A stretch of 64,000 nt of DNA from CAVVEQ01 sp963806635 (GCA_963806635.1 CAWDZA010000024.1:62001-126000), one strand, 5' to 3'. Positions 24,450-32,999 are shown, numbered from the stretch's first letter. The notes: generated by a model not told the origin, from the letters alone. Translations and numbers: made by a program.

Positions 24450-25440
24450 ATGCGGTTTGCTTCCCTGACCCTGATCATCATGCTCTTCCTGGTTGCCGGC
24501 TGCGGCACCCCCACCCCGGCTGCCACACCCACGCCGGCACCCACCGCCACCCCCGCCGCCACAGCCACGCCGCTGCCAGAGGAAGTTCTGCTGGTCACGA
24601 ATGGGGTAACAGACCCGGCTCTGCTCGCCTCCGCGCAGGAGACCCTCTCCCGGCTGGCGACCGGATCCGGCTACACGCTCAAGATGCTGCCAACAGCCAC
24701 CCCCGCTGATCTTGGAGCACAAGTTGTGATCGCAGTTTTCCTGGCTCCACCCACGGATCTGCCCGCGCTGCTAGGTTCAGCTCCGCAGACCCAGTTCGTC
24801 GTCATCAGCCCAACTAACCTGCCCTCAGCCGCGAACCTGAGCGTGGTGCTGGCAAATCCCGAGCAACAAACTTTTCTGGCTGGTTACACGGCCATCCTGC
24901 TTTCCAACGATTGGCGCGCGGGCGGGCTGCTGCCCAGCGGCACGCCGGAAAGCGACCTCCTGCAGCAATCCTTCGTCAACGGAGGAGCATATTTCTGCGG
25001 CACCTGTTCGCCACTCTATCCCCCTTATATGAACTTCCCCATCCAGGGTGCGCTCCCCGCGGGGTCTGACGCAAATGCCTGGATCGCCATGGCAAATCAG
25101 TTGCTTGCAAACCGGCTGAACGTGATGTACGTTTCCCCCGAAGCTGCCAGCCCCGAGCTATTTTAACTTCCTGGCAAGCCAGAACCTGGTGATCCTGGGC
25201 GCGGGCACCCCGCCGGATTCAGCTACAGCACGCTATGCCGGGTCCGTTCTTCAGGACCCGATCACCCCCATCGAGACCCTTTGGCCGGATCTTACCGCCG
25301 GAAAGGGCGGGAGCACGGTGGCTGCTGACTTGCTCTTCGCCCACGTGAACCCAGCGCTCTTCAGCGAAGGCCGCCAGCACCAGGCCGAGCAGGTAATTGA
25401 ACAATTACGGAATGGGTTGATCCTAACCCACAATCCATAA
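24450..25440 (+). CDS. BMP/PnrA-like substrate-binding lipoprotein, interrupted by one frameshift
   Basis: The signal peptide 'MRFASLTLIIMLFLVAGCG' carries lipobox VAGC, followed by a Thr/Pro/Ala tether and then a Basic-membrane-protein-like alpha/beta domain: 'EVLLVTNGVTDPALLASAQETLSRL', 'TFLAGYTAILLSNDWRAGGL'. The first frame stops at 25166. The protein resumes in the +1 frame (YFNFLASQNLVILGAGTPPDS) to 25440, so one extra base near 25156 probably splits the gene. Start ATG 24450 has GATAGAGG upstream. Ligand unknown; PnrA-type proteins bind nucleosides or purines. No ABC permease genes are adjacent. Confidence 0.7.
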
Positions 25441-25545
25441 CAACCACTCACCTGCCATGACCGAAGGTCAACCCGATGGATTCCCCAGGTATTACATCGT
25501 TTGGTTGACACATTCAGCATATATTAACTGATAAATGGAGTTCGT

Positions 25546-26115
25546 ATGTTCACTAACATTGAAACCAATCGTTTGATCTTGAAGTGCATCGACGATAGTG
25601 ATCGGGGTTTCATTTTGGAAGAATTTCAAAATGATTTTATAAACAAATATTTATATGACGAAGAGCCTATGACAGATATTTCTCAAGCCGATGAATTGAT
25701 TGTTTTCTATACTATGGTTGAACCAAGAAAGCAAAATAGGTGGGTCTTGATTGAAAAAACGACAAATACAAAGCTGGGAACATGTGGCTATCATTTGTGG
25801 GACCCAGACAATAAAGAGGTGGAAATTGGTTTTGAGTTAATGGAACAATACAATGGCAAGGGCTATATGCGAGAAGCCATTGAAGCGATCATTGAATTTG
25901 CTTGGCGGGAAATGAAAGTGGACAGGATAAATGCGATCGCATTTATTGATAATAAAAAATGCCTTCAACTCCTAGAAAAACTGAGATTCATCAAAGTAGG
26001 TGAGGAAGAAACTGAATTTCGAGGTCAAAAATATCTTCATAATATTTATACGCTAGAATTTTTACCAAACATGATTAATCGCAGTCTGCGGATATCCAGC
26101 CGCAGACTCCAATGA
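25546..26115 (+). CDS. GNAT family N-acetyltransferase (RimJ/RimL type), AT-rich
   Basis: The 189-residue protein starts 'MFTNIETNRLILKCIDDSD', with 'WVLIEKTTNTKLGTCGYHLW', 'VEIGFELMEQYNGKGYMREAIEAIIEFAW' (acetyl-CoA loop) and 'RINAIAFIDNKKCLQLLEKLRFIKVG'. This is the ribosomal-protein-Ser/Ala acetyltransferase-like GNAT subgroup (Acetyltransf_3). Base composition is much more AT-rich than its neighbours (AAA, ATT, GAA codons dominate), which suggests recent transfer. The last ten or so residues read through a fragment homologous to the sugar transferase gene at 32.3 kb. Substrate unknown. Confidence 0.82.
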   Translation: MFTNIETNRLILKCIDDSDRGFILEEFQNDFINKYLYDEEPMTDISQADELIVFYTMVEPRKQNRWVLIEKTTNTKLGTCGYHLWDPDNKEVEIGFELMEQYNGKGYMREAIEAIIEFAWREMKVDRINAIAFIDNKKCLQLLEKLRFIKVGEEETEFRGQKYLHNIYTLEFLPNMINRSLRISSRRLQ

Positions 26116-26157
26116 TCCACGTACCACCCGTCCGTGCGGGACTTTTCCTCCCAGTCC
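26088..26157 (-). pseudogene. Sugar transferase gene fragment (internal part)
   Basis: About 70 bases align with 32302-32370, the part of the sugar transferase gene encoding SWEEKFRLDVWYVDHWSLRLDI. Shared blocks include GATATCCAG, TGATCCACGTACCA and TCCTCCCA, roughly three quarters identical by eye. The frame is not maintained. Confidence 0.6.
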
Positions 26158-26166
26158 TAAATAAAA

Positions 26167-26195
26167 GGGCGGGTACCGGTTTTGTACCCGCCATC
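26167..26195 (-). terminator. Hairpin with T-run on minus strand; copy of a dispersed repeat
   Basis: The stem 26168-26176 pairs with 26184-26192, and on the minus strand it is followed by CTTTTAT, so it can terminate folE transcription. The same 29-base sequence with two changes occurs at 37895-37923. A second hairpin (26221-26238) lies closer to the folE stop. Confidence 0.5.
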
Positions 26196-26247
26196 AATCC
26201 ACTTGATCGAAACTAAACCGGTGGGAGCACGCTCCCACCCTGCAGTT

Positions 26248-26907
26248 CTACGCGGCTTGTTTATTCAATCCGCAAATATTCAGGAATTCAGACCGCAAAG
26301 CAGGATCCTCAGAATAAACCCCCCGAAAAACGGTGGTGCGTGTGGCGGGGGAGATTTCGCGCACACCGCGCATTTCAACACACATATGCTTGGCCCGGAT
26401 AAACACCGCCACTCCGTGCGGTTCCATCAATGTTTCCAATGTATCCGCGATCTCATACCCAATGCGTTCCTGCACAGCAAACCGCTTTGTGTATAACCGC
26501 ACCAGGCGGGTTAATTTTGAGATACCTAAAATGGAGTCATTTGCCACATAACCGATATAGGCCTCTCCGTAAAACGGAAAGACATGGTGCTCGCAAAGCG
26601 AATGGAAATTGATCGGTCCTTCGATCACCTGGCTTAACCGGCAATCCGGCTCACCGCGGCATTCTCTTGGAAAGGCTTTGATCAATTTGGGATCACCTTC
26701 ATAGCCATTGGTAGATTCATGAAGGGCTTCAATGAACCGGCGGGGTGTATCTTTTGTTGAGGGAGTTGTGATATCCATGCCAAAAGCTGAGAATATTTCA
26801 GCCATGTAGTCTTCATACTTTTTCAAGTCTTCTTTAGAAATATTCCGTTTATTCAGTTTTAATAACTCATGAATGGAGAAATCGTCGTATGATTGATTGT
26901 TTGCCAT
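26248..26907 (-). CDS. folE: GTP cyclohydrolase I
   Basis: The 219-residue protein contains 'TPRRFIEALHES', 'NFHSLCEHHVFPFYGEAYIGYV' with zinc ligand Cys and the two catalytic His, 'ILGISKLTRLVRLYTKRFAVQERIGYEIADTL', and 'KHMCVEMRGVREISPATRT' with the second zinc Cys. It converts GTP to 7,8-dihydroneopterin triphosphate, the first step of folate/pterin or queuosine synthesis. It stands alone, with no other folate gene nearby. Its N-terminus is AT-rich, and it sits between two sugar-transferase fragments, suggesting insertion. Confidence 0.95.
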   Translation of the reverse strand: MANNQSYDDFSIHELLKLNKRNISKEDLKKYEDYMAEIFSAFGMDITTPSTKDTPRRFIEALHESTNGYEGDPKLIKAFPRECRGEPDCRLSQVIEGPINFHSLCEHHVFPFYGEAYIGYVANDSILGISKLTRLVRLYTKRFAVQERIGYEIADTLETLMEPHGVAVFIRAKHMCVEMRGVREISPATRTTVFRGVYSEDPALRSEFLNICGLNKQAA

Positions 26908-27051
26908 TGTATATCTTCCATTTCTTTGGGTTTGCGTAGTATTGATACTCTCAACGATTGTTAATTATAGTTGGTTAGTGTGAATCAGTTTCTTAACTGA
27001 ATTCAATTCCGCTTGATCAAAATGAGGACGGGGCTTGTTCCTTCCCCATAG

Positions 27052-27125
27052 CTACAACTCTTTTTCAATCCCTCTGCCCATGAACACCCGCGCGGTGGCT
27101 TCGCACACCACGGAATTGCCATTGC
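27052..27125 (-). pseudogene. Sugar transferase gene fragment (3' end)
   Basis: On the minus strand this reads CEATARVFMGRGIEKEL followed by a stop. It matches the end of the intact sugar transferase at 32190-32834 (GEATAREFMGS), including a shared block CCCGCGCGGTGGC. No promoter or 5' part is seen. The rest of 26908-27162 holds nothing I can assign. Confidence 0.55.
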
Positions 27126-27162
27126 TCATGACTACCTGAAAGTAAGTCAATCTTAAATCGCC

Positions 27163-28311
27163 TTAAAACCACCTCCATTTTACCGGCGGAATTCCCCGCC
27201 CTTTCCATGTCGAATACCCCCGGATGCTGTATATGGCTGACCTGCCGGCAACGATCACAGTCGCCAGGATCGTGAGCGGGTATAGAAATGCGAGCCAGAG
27301 GGGAATTCCAAGATCGAGATAGGTTAAAAACCAGAGCAGGAAGGCGAGACCCGTGCAGACCACGATCATTCCAGGCTGGGCTGCATATTCCCTGTTTACC
27401 AGCAGGAAAAAAGGCTCCCAGAATAGCACCAGCAGCCAAAGGAAGGCGAACAGAAACGGTATCAGGCGGTAATCGAAAACCGCGAACAGGTTCTTTGTAA
27501 AGCCGTCGATCGCTTCCCGGCTGTCCTGGTACATCCGGCACGCGGTCAGGTCAGCCAGGTGGATCATCCGCCAGCGCTGTTTCGATGATTTGATCCGCCT
27601 CACCAGGCTGATATCCTCCACAATGGAGGCACTCACGCTCTCATGCCCGCCGATCGCCTGATAGGCTTCGCGTCTGAACAACATGAATTGCCCCACCCCA
27701 CTGGAGAGAAAGGATAGATTAAGCCGGTATGCCAGTGAGAGAGGGATAAAGCATAAGATCACCCAGGAAAAGAAAGGCACCAGGATGCGTTCTCCCCAGG
27801 ATTGAACTTCCTGCCGCGGAAAACCGGTGAGCAGATCGGCGTTCTCACCCATCAACGTGGTCACCACGGAGGAGATCATATCCTCGCGGTGGGTGGTATC
27901 CGCGTCTGTAAATAGCAGCAAGTCCCCCTTCGCCTGGCGGGAAAGCTGGACACAGGCCCAATTTTTGCCCGATATCTCCCCGGGAATCGGTTTCCCATCC
28001 AGCAACCGCAATCTTGGATTGGAGGGTGAGAGGTGTTCCAGAATGGCGCGAGTGCCATCGCTGGACTGGTCATCCAGGACGATCACCTCGTATTTCGGGT
28101 AATCCTGTTCTAATAGGCTTTGAACACATCTGGCAATACTTCTCTGTTCATTCCGGGCAGGCACCAGCACCGATACCATCGGTTCAGCGGATGCCTGTGG
28201 ATGCCGTCGCGCGCCGCGGGTTACGCGAATATTATCAAGCAGGATAAACAGCAACACTACCTGGAAAATGATCAGGTGAAGGATATGATTTTCCGTAAAA
28301 GGAATATCCAT
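27163..28311 (-). CDS. Membrane glycosyltransferase family 2 (CrtQ-like)
   Basis: 382 residues. A short N-terminal TM is followed by a GT-A domain with 'VSVLVPARNEQRSIARCVQSLLEQDYPKYEVIVLDDQSSDGT', 'LLLFTDADTTH' (DxD) and 'ASIVEDISLVRRIKSSKQRWRMIHL' (acid plus Q/RxxRW-like), then four C-terminal TM segments. The layout matches carotenoid/diaponeurosporenoate glycosyltransferase CrtQ and related lipid glycosyltransferases. ATG 28311 overlaps the stop of the PlsY-like gene (ATGA). It is the last gene of a five-gene minus-strand operon. Confidence 0.85.
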   Translation of the reverse strand: MDIPFTENHILHLIIFQVVLLFILLDNIRVTRGARRHPQASAEPMVSVLVPARNEQRSIARCVQSLLEQDYPKYEVIVLDDQSSDGTRAILEHLSPSNPRLRLLDGKPIPGEISGKNWACVQLSRQAKGDLLLFTDADTTHREDMISSVVTTLMGENADLLTGFPRQEVQSWGERILVPFFSWVILCFIPLSLAYRLNLSFLSSGVGQFMLFRREAYQAIGGHESVSASIVEDISLVRRIKSSKQRWRMIHLADLTACRMYQDSREAIDGFTKNLFAVFDYRLIPFLFAFLWLLVLFWEPFFLLVNREYAAQPGMIVVCTGLAFLLWFLTYLDLGIPLWLAFLYPLTILATVIVAGRSAIYSIRGYSTWKGRGIPPVKWRWF

Positions 28312-28928
28312 CAAAAATTGTTTCCCCTCACCCTGGCGAGAAGTTTCCCCAACCAGGGTCGTGCATGGATGCCCTGGCGGAGATCTTCGCGGTGAGTCCA
28401 TGCCAGGATCAGGGTTTGGGCGAACCAGATAACCAGGAAGAGCGGGGTTGGCAGCCAGATCAGGATTACGACCAGGATCGAAGCCATTGCGAGCATTACT
28501 GCCCAGCCCATGGGTGTGAATAGCGCGGCACCGATCAGCACCCCCGCCAAAGCAGGCAGGGATAGCTGCCAGATGGATATACCGATCCACACGCCTAAGG
28601 AAGGAGCGAGCGCCTTGCCTCCACGGAAGTGCAGGAAGGGAGAAAAAACATGCCCCAACACCGGTGCGGTCGCGATCAATGCCATGGGAACACCGCGGAT
28701 ACCCAGGGTGAAAAACGCCAGACCCACAGGTACGGCTGCCTTGCTGATATCCAGGATCAAAGCCAGCAGACCCGCCAGCTTGCTGCCGCCCCGGAAGACA
28801 TTCATCGCGCCGGGGTTGCCGTCGCCGAATTGACGAATGTCTTTTTTCTCCAGGTATTTACCGACCCAAACCGAAAATGGAAGGGAGCCGCAGACGAAAG
28901 CGATCAACACCATCAAATATGGCTGCAT
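28311..28928 (-). CDS. PlsY-like glycerol-3-phosphate acyltransferase family protein
   Basis: About 205 residues with five to six TM segments and the three PlsY motifs: 'CGSLPFSVWVGKYLEKKDIRQFGDGNPGAMNVFRGG', 'GHVFSPFLHFRGGKALAPSLGVW' and a C-terminal 'TPLFLVIWFAQTLILAWTHRED'. PlsY acylates glycerol-3-phosphate from acyl-phosphate in membranes. Here it is embedded in an operon with a GT2 and a CrtI-like oxidoreductase, so it may instead acylate a glycolipid or isoprenoid. ATG 28928 starts just after the end of the CrtI-like gene (28934). Confidence 0.85.
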   Translation of the reverse strand: MQPYLMVLIAFVCGSLPFSVWVGKYLEKKDIRQFGDGNPGAMNVFRGGSKLAGLLALILDISKAAVPVGLAFFTLGIRGVPMALIATAPVLGHVFSPFLHFRGGKALAPSLGVWIGISIWQLSLPALAGVLIGAALFTPMGWAVMLAMASILVVILIWLPTPLFLVIWFAQTLILAWTHREDLRQGIHARPWLGKLLARVRGNNF

Positions 28929-28933
28929 TATAT

Positions 28934-30517
28934 TTACCGGTTCTTGCCAATCCCCTTGAACACCTGGTCGGCAGCCATTTTCCCAGTGATCAGCGCAATG
29001 GGTAAACCAGCCGGGCTGTAGGTCCATTGTCCGGCCTGGTAAATGTCGGGAAGGGTGGTTTTTATCGCATTTCCGATCCTGGGCAAGCTGTTCACAGCCG
29101 GGATGGGACGGTTGGTAAACGCCCAGCCCACGATCGCGCCATCCGTTGTGTTTGCATATTCCTCCATCGTGAGAGGGGTGGAAGAGAAACGCTGGAGGGT
29201 CGCTTTTCCGATGCCCGGGTAGATGGTCTGATCCAGATTCTGGACCATCAACTCTTCACAGAGCGTCTTGAACTGTGGATACCATCCGGCGTTTTTGATA
29301 TGCCTGGTGAGTTGATAATCGAACAGGGTACTAATGATGAGCCCGGTCTTTCCGGCTGGCGCCATGGATTTATCGCGAAGGACTGGAATGGAGATTTCGT
29401 AGGTTGTCAGGGCAAAGAATTTTTCCAGCCAGGTCTCGATCGTCCTTCTGTCGCCATTCCGGGGGAGAGGACCGGCGGCGGTTTGCCCTTTCCGTGAGGG
29501 CGTATAGAAAAAATGCTCGCTGGCGATATCCGAAAAAAAGGACGGATCCAAATCAACTGCCAGGAAAACCGTGAGGACGGAATCGTTGCCGACCTTATCC
29601 TCAATCAGTGCCTTCCGTTCCGTCACCGCCTTTCGGATCGAAGGCAATGTGATCGTTTCCTGTTCGATGGATTGATACAACTTTTTCTGGTCTGCGGCCC
29701 AGATCAGGTTTCGGTACTCATGCTGATCTCCACCGGACGTTGTTATGGTTTTCTTTTCTGGATCGACGGCTACGATTTCAGTCCCGGTAATTATCTTGCC
29801 CCCATGGTCTTTTATGAAATCCACCAACTTGTGTACCAGCACACGGGTTCCTCCCCGGGGATAATGGTAGTCCAGATAGAGCTTCAGGTAGCTGAGCGCA
29901 AAAAAGGCCGGGGTTTCCTGGAAGAAGTGCTGGGTGATGATATCCAGGAGCGACCTATCCTTGGTGTATCTTTCCAGAAACTCGACCACCGGCACCTGCA
30001 TCTTCGTGATCTTTGGAACGGTCAGTGCGTACTTCACCAACCAAAGCGGGATTACTTTCATAAAGTAGTCCCGATCCTCTTTGATATCAAGGAAGACGGG
30101 ATTATCGATCCCGTACTGCACTTCCATGTATTTCATGATCTTTTTTATCTGCTCGGTGATCCTGCCGATATCAGTTTTATCCTGGGGATAGAGGTCGGTC
30201 AGCAGGTTCTGGTAATCCTCCAGGTTCGCTTCGCTGTCAACCCTGATCACGCGGTCTTCAATCCCCAGCGATACCCTGTTCCGGACAAATTCAATATCCA
30301 ACCCCAACTTCTTCACCATTGGGAATAAGGCACCCGAATTCTCCATCGCCCGGATCCCGCCATCGAAAAGAAAACCATCCCGTTCAAATGTGTTCACCAG
30401 GCCGCCGCAGGATTCGCCTTTTTCGCACAAAAGCACGGATATCCCCGCCTTAGAGAGAAATGCAGCCGAAGTCAACCCCGCCATTCCTCCGCCGACCACA
30501 ATCGCATCAACTTTCAT
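28934..30517 (-). CDS. CrtI/CrtN-like FAD-dependent oxidoreductase
   Basis: The 527-residue protein has an N-terminal FAD loop 'DAIVVGGGMAGLTSAAFLSKAGISVLLCEKGESCGGLVNTF' and 'FDGGIRAMENSG'. The C-terminal FAD-binding block is 'IYQAGQWTYSPAGLPIALITGKMAADQVF', as in phytoene desaturases, carotenoid isomerases and retinol saturases. It probably acts on a long isoprenoid or polyunsaturated lipid. It follows the SDR gene and precedes the PlsY-like gene. No phytoene synthase or other carotenoid gene is visible, so carotenoid function is only one possibility. Confidence 0.83.
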   Translation of the reverse strand: MKVDAIVVGGGMAGLTSAAFLSKAGISVLLCEKGESCGGLVNTFERDGFLFDGGIRAMENSGALFPMVKKLGLDIEFVRNRVSLGIEDRVIRVDSEANLEDYQNLLTDLYPQDKTDIGRITEQIKKIMKYMEVQYGIDNPVFLDIKEDRDYFMKVIPLWLVKYALTVPKITKMQVPVVEFLERYTKDRSLLDIITQHFFQETPAFFALSYLKLYLDYHYPRGGTRVLVHKLVDFIKDHGGKIITGTEIVAVDPEKKTITTSGGDQHEYRNLIWAADQKKLYQSIEQETITLPSIRKAVTERKALIEDKVGNDSVLTVFLAVDLDPSFFSDIASEHFFYTPSRKGQTAAGPLPRNGDRRTIETWLEKFFALTTYEISIPVLRDKSMAPAGKTGLIISTLFDYQLTRHIKNAGWYPQFKTLCEELMVQNLDQTIYPGIGKATLQRFSSTPLTMEEYANTTDGAIVGWAFTNRPIPAVNSLPRIGNAIKTTLPDIYQAGQWTYSPAGLPIALITGKMAADQVFKGIGKNR

Positions 30518-30556
30518 TATGCCTGCTCCGGATTGGTCAAATAAGGAAAATTAGGG

Positions 30557-31492
30557 TCAGCTTCCATTTTTTCTGTATGGCTTGCCAAACCCGTTACCTG
30601 CTCGCTGACCTCCCATACCCTTTTTCCCTAATTCGCGGTCGAGCGCATGTTTGGCAGGTTTCTCTTCGATCGTGAGGTTATAAAACTTCCCACTTACACC
30701 AGCCATTTCAGGCGCAGCGGCGAGGTAATAGACCGACTCGCCGGAAATGACCGGGTCCTTCAAGATTGGCCAAAGGAAGGTTCTCTGGTACCACTGGTAC
30801 AGGGAGCCATTATTCATTCCGATCATGGTCCTCACATTGCCTGGATGGATCGCATTGATCGTCACCCCGGTGCCTTTTAATCGATCAGCCAGTTCCCAAA
30901 CCGTAAGGAGCTGAGCCGTCTTGGAAGCCCCATACCCCTGCAGTCCCCGGTAGCGTCGGCGGCCCCAATCCAGGTCATTCAGATCCAATCCTCCGAATCG
31001 ATGACCCTCCGAATTCACCTGGATGATCCGTGCGGGAATGCTTTCGATCAACCTTGGAAGAAGCAGGCGGGTGAAAAGGAAGGAAGCGAGGTGATTCACC
31101 TGAAACACCATTTCCATCCCGTTCTCAGCCAGCACCCTGTGAGTATTATGAAGCCCGGTATTATTGATCAGTACATCCAGGCGGGGATGCCTCGCGAGGA
31201 TCACCTCTGCAGCCTGCCGGACCTCTTCCAAACGGGAGAAATCAGCTTGGATCACTTCAACCTCAGCGGGACCATATTTCTCAAGCTCGGCTTTGACCGT
31301 CATGGCTTTCTCAAGGTTGCGGCAAACCAGAATGAGAGATGCTCCTCCAAGCGCCAGCCGCTTCGCGACCTGGTAACCAACCCCCGAGGTCGCACCGGTG
31401 ACAACACAGACACAGCCATCCATTCTTGCATCCGTGGTTTTCTGAACCATGCGGTCGTTCTGGATGAATTGGAGCTCTTCAGGCAATTTCAT
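30557..31492 (-). CDS. Short-chain dehydrogenase/reductase (retinol dehydrogenase-like)
   Basis: The 311-residue protein has cofactor loop 'CVVTGATSGVGYQVAKRLALGGASLILVCRN' (TGxxxGxG), 'LDVLINNTGLHNT' and the catalytic 'YGASKTAQLL' (YxxxK). The Arg after the second strand (CRN) suggests NADP preference. The extended C-terminus resembles RDH11-14/WWOX-type SDRs that oxidise or reduce retinoids and other isoprenoid alcohols. It sits between the NTF2-like and CrtI-like genes in the same operon. Confidence 0.85.
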   Translation of the reverse strand: MKLPEELQFIQNDRMVQKTTDARMDGCVCVVTGATSGVGYQVAKRLALGGASLILVCRNLEKAMTVKAELEKYGPAEVEVIQADFSRLEEVRQAAEVILARHPRLDVLINNTGLHNTHRVLAENGMEMVFQVNHLASFLFTRLLLPRLIESIPARIIQVNSEGHRFGGLDLNDLDWGRRRYRGLQGYGASKTAQLLTVWELADRLKGTGVTINAIHPGNVRTMIGMNNGSLYQWYQRTFLWPILKDPVISGESVYYLAAAPEMAGVSGKFYNLTIEEKPAKHALDRELGKKGMGGQRAGNGFGKPYRKNGS

Positions 31493-31504
31493 GGTTGCTG
31501 CGTC

Positions 31505-31939
31505 CTAGCCGAAATGTTTGAGCAGAAAATTACGGTAAAGCTTCTTAAAACGCGGGATCCCGTTGAAAATATCTCCCCACATATCGAAATAATCCCGCTG
31601 TTCGATGATCAGGTTATCCTTATCCAGGGTCAGTTTGGAACAACCGTAGACAGGTGTGGGGGGATACTTGGTGAACATCATGACCATTTTCCACTCAAAG
31701 AAAATTTCACCTGGCTGCATCGCCAGGGAAAGGATCTCCATGTTCAGCTGCTTGCACCTGGTGGTAAGCCGGCCGCACATTGCCTTGAAATCTTCGATTC
31801 CCTCGATCCTCTGGATGCAGTCCTGGAAAACGATATCCGGGTGGTAATAGGGAAAAATATGCGACCAGTCCGGCTTGCCGTCTGTATTGTAGGTCGATGA
31901 CCAAAGTTCACGGAATTCATCACTCGTCAATTCTTTCAT
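31505..31939 (-). CDS. NTF2-like/SnoaL-like protein
   Basis: The 144-residue protein 'MKELTSDEFRELWSSTYNTDGKPDWSHIFPYYHPDIVFQDCIQRIEGIEDFKAMCGRLTTR...' has the cone-shaped NTF2-like pattern (helices, then curved sheet with 'FEWKMVMMF' and 'GCSKLTLDKDNLIIEQRDYFDMWGDIF'). Such proteins are isomerases, cyclases or ligand carriers. It is the first gene of the minus-strand operon; AAGGG lies just upstream of ATG 31939. The 250 bases from 31940 to 32189 are AT-rich, and I see only a probable promoter there. Confidence 0.75.
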   Translation of the reverse strand: MKELTSDEFRELWSSTYNTDGKPDWSHIFPYYHPDIVFQDCIQRIEGIEDFKAMCGRLTTRCKQLNMEILSLAMQPGEIFFEWKMVMMFTKYPPTPVYGCSKLTLDKDNLIIEQRDYFDMWGDIFNGIPRFKKLYRNFLLKHFG

Positions 31940-32189
31940 ACTTACCCTTAATATTCACCTCGTTAGTAGATAAAACCCCAACCTAAGTCTCCGGGTTACT
32001 TACACTTATAGATTTCGGGGATTCTACTATTAATTACCAGGCAATATTCGTCTTGTAGATAGTTAATGCTTTTCCCCGGACTTGAACCGTCCAGAATTCC
32101 GGTATTTATTCTATCGGGAATTAATTCTTGATCTGCAAACCCTTGATTCATAGTTTTTTTCGTATCGTTTTCCCTAACCCAGATCGTTC

Positions 32190-32834
32190 TTATCGCCTTT
32201 TATCCCCATCCACGCTCCCCATGAACTCCCGCGCGGTGGCCTCGCCCGGCGCGGAAATGCCCTCTCGGCGCAGCACCTTCCCGAAGGTTATTGCCAGGAT
32301 CTTGATATCCAGGCGCAGGCTCCAGTGATCCACGTACCAGACATCCAGGCGGAACTTCTCCTCCCAACTGATGGCGTTGCGCCCATTCACCTGCGCCCAG
32401 CCTGCCATCCCAGGCAGTACATCATGCCGCCTGGCTTGCTCCTTTGAATACCGCGGCAGGTATTGGATGAGCAGCGGGCGGGGACCCACCAGGCTCATCT
32501 CGCCGCGCAGCACGTTGATCAGCTCGGGCAGCTCATCCAGGCTGGTGGAACGCAGGAATTTTCCAATCCCGGTCAGGCGATCCTTATCCGGAAGCAGACT
32601 GCCTGCTGGGTCACGGGCATCCCCCATCGTCCGAAATTTGAATATGCGAAAGAGCTCCCCGCGGTAACCCGGGCGCTGCTGGGAGAAGATCAGCGGCCAG
32701 CCCTGTTTGATCCACAGGATGATGGCGATCACCAAAACGAAAGGGGATATAACGATCGCGCCAGGGATGGTCAGCAGGAGGTCGAAGACCCGTTTCCGGA
32801 TAGGCATTCCCCTCGGCAACAAGCGGGCGGTCAT
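32190..32834 (-). CDS. Bacterial sugar transferase (polyprenyl-phosphate glycosyl-1-phosphate transferase)
   Basis: The 214-residue protein has 'KRVFDLLLTIPGAIVISPFVLVIAIILWI' (re-entrant membrane helix with KRxFD), 'FSQQRPGYRGELFRIFKFRTM', 'TSLDELPELINVLRGEMSLVGPRPLL' and 'RHDVLPGMAGWAQVNGRNA'. It is the small monotopic initiating phosphoglycosyl transferase of the WbaP/PglC type. It loads sugar-1-phosphate onto undecaprenyl phosphate and so could prime the glycan made by the 5-11 kb cluster. Degenerate fragments of a related gene lie at 26.1 and 27.1 kb. Confidence 0.92.
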   Translation of the reverse strand: MTARLLPRGMPIRKRVFDLLLTIPGAIVISPFVLVIAIILWIKQGWPLIFSQQRPGYRGELFRIFKFRTMGDARDPAGSLLPDKDRLTGIGKFLRSTSLDELPELINVLRGEMSLVGPRPLLIQYLPRYSKEQARRHDVLPGMAGWAQVNGRNAISWEEKFRLDVWYVDHWSLRLDIKILAITFGKVLRREGISAPGEATAREFMGSVDGDKRR

Positions 32835-32845
32835 GAATTCATTTT

Positions 32846-32937
32846 ACCAGCGAAGCGGTACAGCGTACCAGCGAAGCGGTACAGCGTACCAGCGAAGCGG
32901 TACAGCGTACCAGCGAAGCGGTACAGCGTACCAGCGA
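32846..32937. repeat. Four tandem 21-bp repeats plus a partial fifth, with embedded palindromes
   Basis: Four identical 21-base units occupy 32846-32929 and eight bases of a fifth follow. Each junction forms the hyphenated palindrome GGTACAGCGTACC (32857, 32878, 32899 and 32920). The spacing of 21 bp places all copies on one face of the helix. It lies between the divergent sugar transferase and selenoprotein genes. Confidence 0.9.
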
Positions 32938-32964
32938 TGAAAAAAAGAGGCACCCGCCATCGGG

Positions 32965-32991
32965 TATAATTCCGGCAGAGACACCAGGAGG
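32965..32991 (+). promoter_or_regulatory. -10 box and ribosome-binding site of the SelW-like gene
   Basis: TATAAT at 32965-32970 and AGGAGG at 32986-32991, eight bases before ATG 33000. No convincing -35 box is seen in the A-rich stretch after the tandem repeat. Confidence 0.6.
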
Positions 32992-32999
32992 CAACCAAT

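Noticed and set aside
32846..32937. CRISPR array
   Set aside because: The 21-bp units are directly adjacent without spacers, so it is a simple tandem repeat.
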